Assembly (NCBI GenBank): GCA_903870275.1
Contig: CAIQCK010000046.1
Coordinates: 1 to 64,000, forward strand
Source: an uncultured bacterium
GTDB taxonomy: Bacteria > Verrucomicrobiota > Verrucomicrobiia > CAIQCK01
Length of the DNA: 64,000 nucleotides
Reading direction: 5' to 3'
Shown: piece by piece, positions 62,801-64,000 of the stretch
Layout: each line of letters begins with the position of its first letter
Numbering within the stretch: position 1 is the first letter of the stretch
Made by a program: the position numbers and the translations under genes
Notes under the pieces: generated by a model
The model's database searches: none
Told to the model about the DNA's origin: nothing
The model's input: only the letters and a program-made list of their open reading frames with translations

Positions 62801-63609
62801 CGCATCAGCCGGATTTCGTCGTCGTCGAGTATTCCGTCAATGACCGCCCGCTCCGGGAGTCGGCGGAAACGTTGGAGGGATTGACGCGCCAGATCCTCCG
62901 CCAGCCGGATCAGCCGGCCGCGATGTTGTTGTTCATGATGCACACGGAAGGCGGCAACGCGCAGGAGTGGCACGCGAAGGTTGGCATCCATTATGCGCTG
63001 CCGATGGTCAGCTACCGTGACGCGCTCTGGCCGGCGATCCAAGCGGGCCGGCTGAAATGGGAAACCGTCATGGCCGACCAGGTGCATCCGAACGACGCCG
63101 GGCACGAGTGCGCGGCGAAATTCGTGACCTGTCTGCTGGAGAAAGTGCTCAAGGATTTGCCGCCGGACGATCGCCCGCCGGCCGTCGCGCCGCTGCCCGC
63201 GCCGCTGTTCACCAACCTATTCGAGCACACCGCGCTGTTCGAGGCCGGCGACCTCCAACCGCGCAAAAACAACGGCTGGACGCTGGACGAGAAAAGCCAG
63301 TGCTGGCGCAGCGACAAGCCCGGCAGCGTGATCGAATTTGAGATCGAGGGGCGCACGATCTACTCGATGCACTTCGTCGTGCGCAAGGCGATGGGCAAAG
63401 CGAAGGCGCAAGTGGACGACGGCGCGCCGGTGACGTTGAACGGTTGGTTTGACCAGACCTGGGGCGGCTACCGTTGCAGCACGGTCCTTGCAAAGGATTT
63501 GAAGCCCGGCCCGCATCGGGTGCGGATCGAACTGCTCGAAGAGAAAAGCCCGGCGAGCGAAGGCCACGAGTTCCGCATCCTCGGCCTTGGCGCCGCGGGC
63601 GTGCGTTAG
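59818..63609 (+). CDS. DUF4838 protein with fused SGNH hydrolase domain (exported)
   Basis: 1263 residues from the first ATG (59818); the next codon is also ATG. A signal peptide (L-I-F-W-S-A-L-T-A-R-G) leads into a GH67 N-terminal-like region (about 25-130: V-Q-D-L-A-S-S-L-G, G-V-Y-A-L-L-E-K-L-G-C-G-F). A DUF4838-type barrel follows (about 150-640: N-P-M-V-S-F, V-Y-F-A-D-D-V-D-T-G, W-T-T-R-P-L-D-L-Y-F-K). The SGNH hydrolase domain (about 925-1135) has V-I-G-G-S938-I-T-Q-G, G-A-T-G-S-N-Y-G, E-Y-S-V-N-D and D1086-Q-V-H1089-P-N-D as the triad. A C-terminal beta domain ends the protein (residues numbered from 59821). It probably strips sugar-acid side chains and acyl or sulfate-linked groups in one step; SGNH esterase is the cautious reading. 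Confidence 0.8.
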   Translation: MMNTVKWILVGLIFWSALTARGDVTIVLSPQAPSVERAAVQDLASSLGKLYPREKFIVADQRPKDGKCIVIGRAAIARHGTSDQSTPMAADGFVVGSMKDGAQEIGVIAGADARGTARGVYALLEKLGCGFYLSGDALPPPRETTFSFDGWKFADRPLVRDRIVFDWHNFLSGCSTWNLPEWQSWVRQSQKMGYNGIMVHAYGNNPMVSFTFNGKTKPVGYLSTTARGRDWSTMHVNDVRRLFGGEVFNAPVFGADAAQGPEEQRAEAAQKLMQGVFACAGERAMDVYFADDVDTGSANPQELILTLPGNARFATRTKAGGMTGVKGEGETQFWLANPDTPEGYRYYKAQVAALLKAYPQITSLVVWFRQGGTPWMEVKVAEMPPAWQREYEAEIARTPDAAGLWHAPQMFAIGKIVRAFDRALKECGGHARVAAGTWDFKFLAPCHRFFPPGVKLIGLDYNALHGHPQLGDDESRRVIRDVAAHRPVVPVIWAHHDDGNYLGRSYTPFAQFGTKLADAQASGFGIIHWTTRPLDLYFKSHVEQVWAGTKDRPLRATCDDMAARSFGGGAQAVMGGYLERWVSDAPIFSRETSDLFIDRPLTNITEVVTGCRERLKMIESVDPTKLAPEQRDRVNYFKGLEGFIAAFFEAHGRFQDAQAALKKRDLAAAHAAMAECRPEPVIEQYAKFSSLGGMTRGEHGTVVSLNTRWLPHIVRLRQQLGLDAVRYNFGPTSHDPLAQAPGRFTFHFDAEHCLWQTLGAQETGAETFALPAEANVANEICRSGIESDKPITLSLAPILAGKKDAATVPAGDYRLRLLMLDPVSTAAGQRVFSVATSVAGGQATARVDIFAETGGRGRVLERVFDLKLPAAGRVTVTLTPETGKALICGAALEPASAKFDAASLCPASQVSEGNLARLQRAMAKARRGETTTVAVIGGSITQGARATKPENRYGNLVAAWWREKFPKARIEFVNAGIGATGSNYGALRARRDLLAHQPDFVVVEYSVNDRPLRESAETLEGLTRQILRQPDQPAAMLLFMMHTEGGNAQEWHAKVGIHYALPMVSYRDALWPAIQAGRLKWETVMADQVHPNDAGHECAAKFVTCLLEKVLKDLPPDDRPPAVAPLPAPLFTNLFEHTALFEAGDLQPRKNNGWTLDEKSQCWRSDKPGSVIEFEIEGRTIYSMHFVVRKAMGKAKAQVDDGAPVTLNGWFDQTWGGYRCSTVLAKDLKPGPHRVRIELLEEKSPASEGHEFRILGLGAAGVR

Positions 63610-63642
63610 CCGTATCCGGGCAGTCGCCACAGCCCCGCGACG

Positions 63643-64000
63643 TCACAGCGGGCCTTCGAGGCGGAAATCGTCGAAGTAGGCGGTGCCGGTGCCGACCATT
63701 TGCAGGAACAGGTTGAAAGGCAGTGCCAGGCCGCGGCTGGCCTTCGAGCCGGGAATGGTGAAAGTGCGTGTGAACTGCTGCCATGACGGCGACAGGCCCA
63801 TCGAGCCGTCCACCTTGTGAACTTCCCACTGGGCGGTGCCGCGCCGCGCGGGATTGTCAACCGCCTCGACCATGCCGAGGAACCAGTTGAGCTTGATGTC
63901 CTGACCACGGCTCCAAAAGGAAAAGGTGTAGTTTTTGCCGATGACAAGCGGGCTGGTCGCGGCCCGCAGCCATTTGCCGCCAAGTTCCCAGTTGTGCGGC
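63643..64000 (-). CDS. C-terminal part of a carbohydrate-binding or glycosidase-accessory protein (partial)
   Basis: On the reverse strand the frame is open from the right edge to a TGA at 63643. The 118 visible residues include N-W-E-L-G-G-K-W-L-R-A-A-T, Y-T-F-S-F-W-S-R-G-Q-D-I-K-L-N-W-F-L-G and T-G-T-A-Y-F-D-D-F-R-L-E-G, typical of a C-terminal CBM4/9 or Laminin_G-like domain, whose last strand is often Y-F-D-D. The rest lies beyond the window. It converges with the SGNH gene (33-bp gap). Confidence 0.7.
   Translation of the reverse strand, partial: PHNWELGGKWLRAATSPLVIGKNYTFSFWSRGQDIKLNWFLGMVEAVDNPARRGTAQWEVHKVDGSMGLSPSWQQFTRTFTIPGSKASRGLALPFNLFLQMVGTGTAYFDDFRLEGPL

Overview
This 64 kb window is high-GC bacterial DNA, probably from the Verrucomicrobiota (Pedosphaera/Limisphaerales-like). 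That assignment is an inference from gene content: many Tat- or Sec-exported sugar-active proteins, Gfo/Idh/MocA and TIM-barrel 'isomerase' genes, DUF4159, DUF6600 and DUF4838 proteins, hydrazine-synthase-alpha-like cytochrome proteins, and a Rieske/cytochrome b/bd-like respiratory cluster. No rRNA or tRNA gene and no CRISPR array was seen.

Layout. 0-2 kb: a possible transposase start at the left edge, a dispersed repeat, an acetylxylan-esterase-like hydrolase and a small membrane protein. 2-6.3 kb: an ABC ATPase and a large FtsX/MacB-type permease whose reading frame carries three different repeat elements. 6.4-11.6 kb: a hemerythrin gene behind an FNR-like palindrome, two related outer-membrane porins (the second behind a sigma-54-type promoter), then glutamine synthetase. 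11.6-15.6 kb: the probable chromosome origin, with DnaA boxes around dnaA and dnaN, then rsmE. 15.7-21.8 kb: a heparinase II/III-like lyase, and a four-gene respiratory operon on the minus strand (multi-pass membrane protein, Rieske protein, b6-type cytochrome b, bd-oxidase-like subunit with a fused cytochrome c domain). 21.9-35 kb: a giant clan-A-like glycosidase, an MscK-like mechanosensitive channel, a Gfo/Idh/MocA protein, a DUF6600 protein and a GH39-like glycosidase. 35.2-37.4 kb: an overlapping restriction endonuclease/methyltransferase pair of lower GC, flanked by repeat-bearing spacer. 37.8-51 kb: a HZS-alpha-like c-type cytochrome protein, a GH10 xylanase, a Tat-exported superoxide dismutase, three TIM-barrel proteins, a beta-propeller, MntP and a two-domain glycosidase. 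51.4-55.5 kb: RNase HI and a LuxR-type response regulator with a propeller-sensor histidine kinase. 55.7-64 kb: a double-DUF4159 protein, then a compact operon of an ExuT-like MFS transporter, a UroD-superfamily protein with a zinc-methyltransferase motif, and a DUF4838-SGNH fusion; a carbohydrate-binding protein runs off the right end.

Taken together this is a replication-origin neighbourhood in a heterotroph specialised for plant or algal polysaccharides (xylan, uronate-containing and sulfated or acetylated glycans). It has an unusual quinol-oxidising chain and signs of oxygen- or NO-linked and nitrogen-linked regulation. The most novel-looking parts are the bc/bd-like respiratory operon, the in-frame repeat insertions in the permease, the UroD-like/DUF4838-SGNH sugar operon and the HZS-alpha-like cytochrome.
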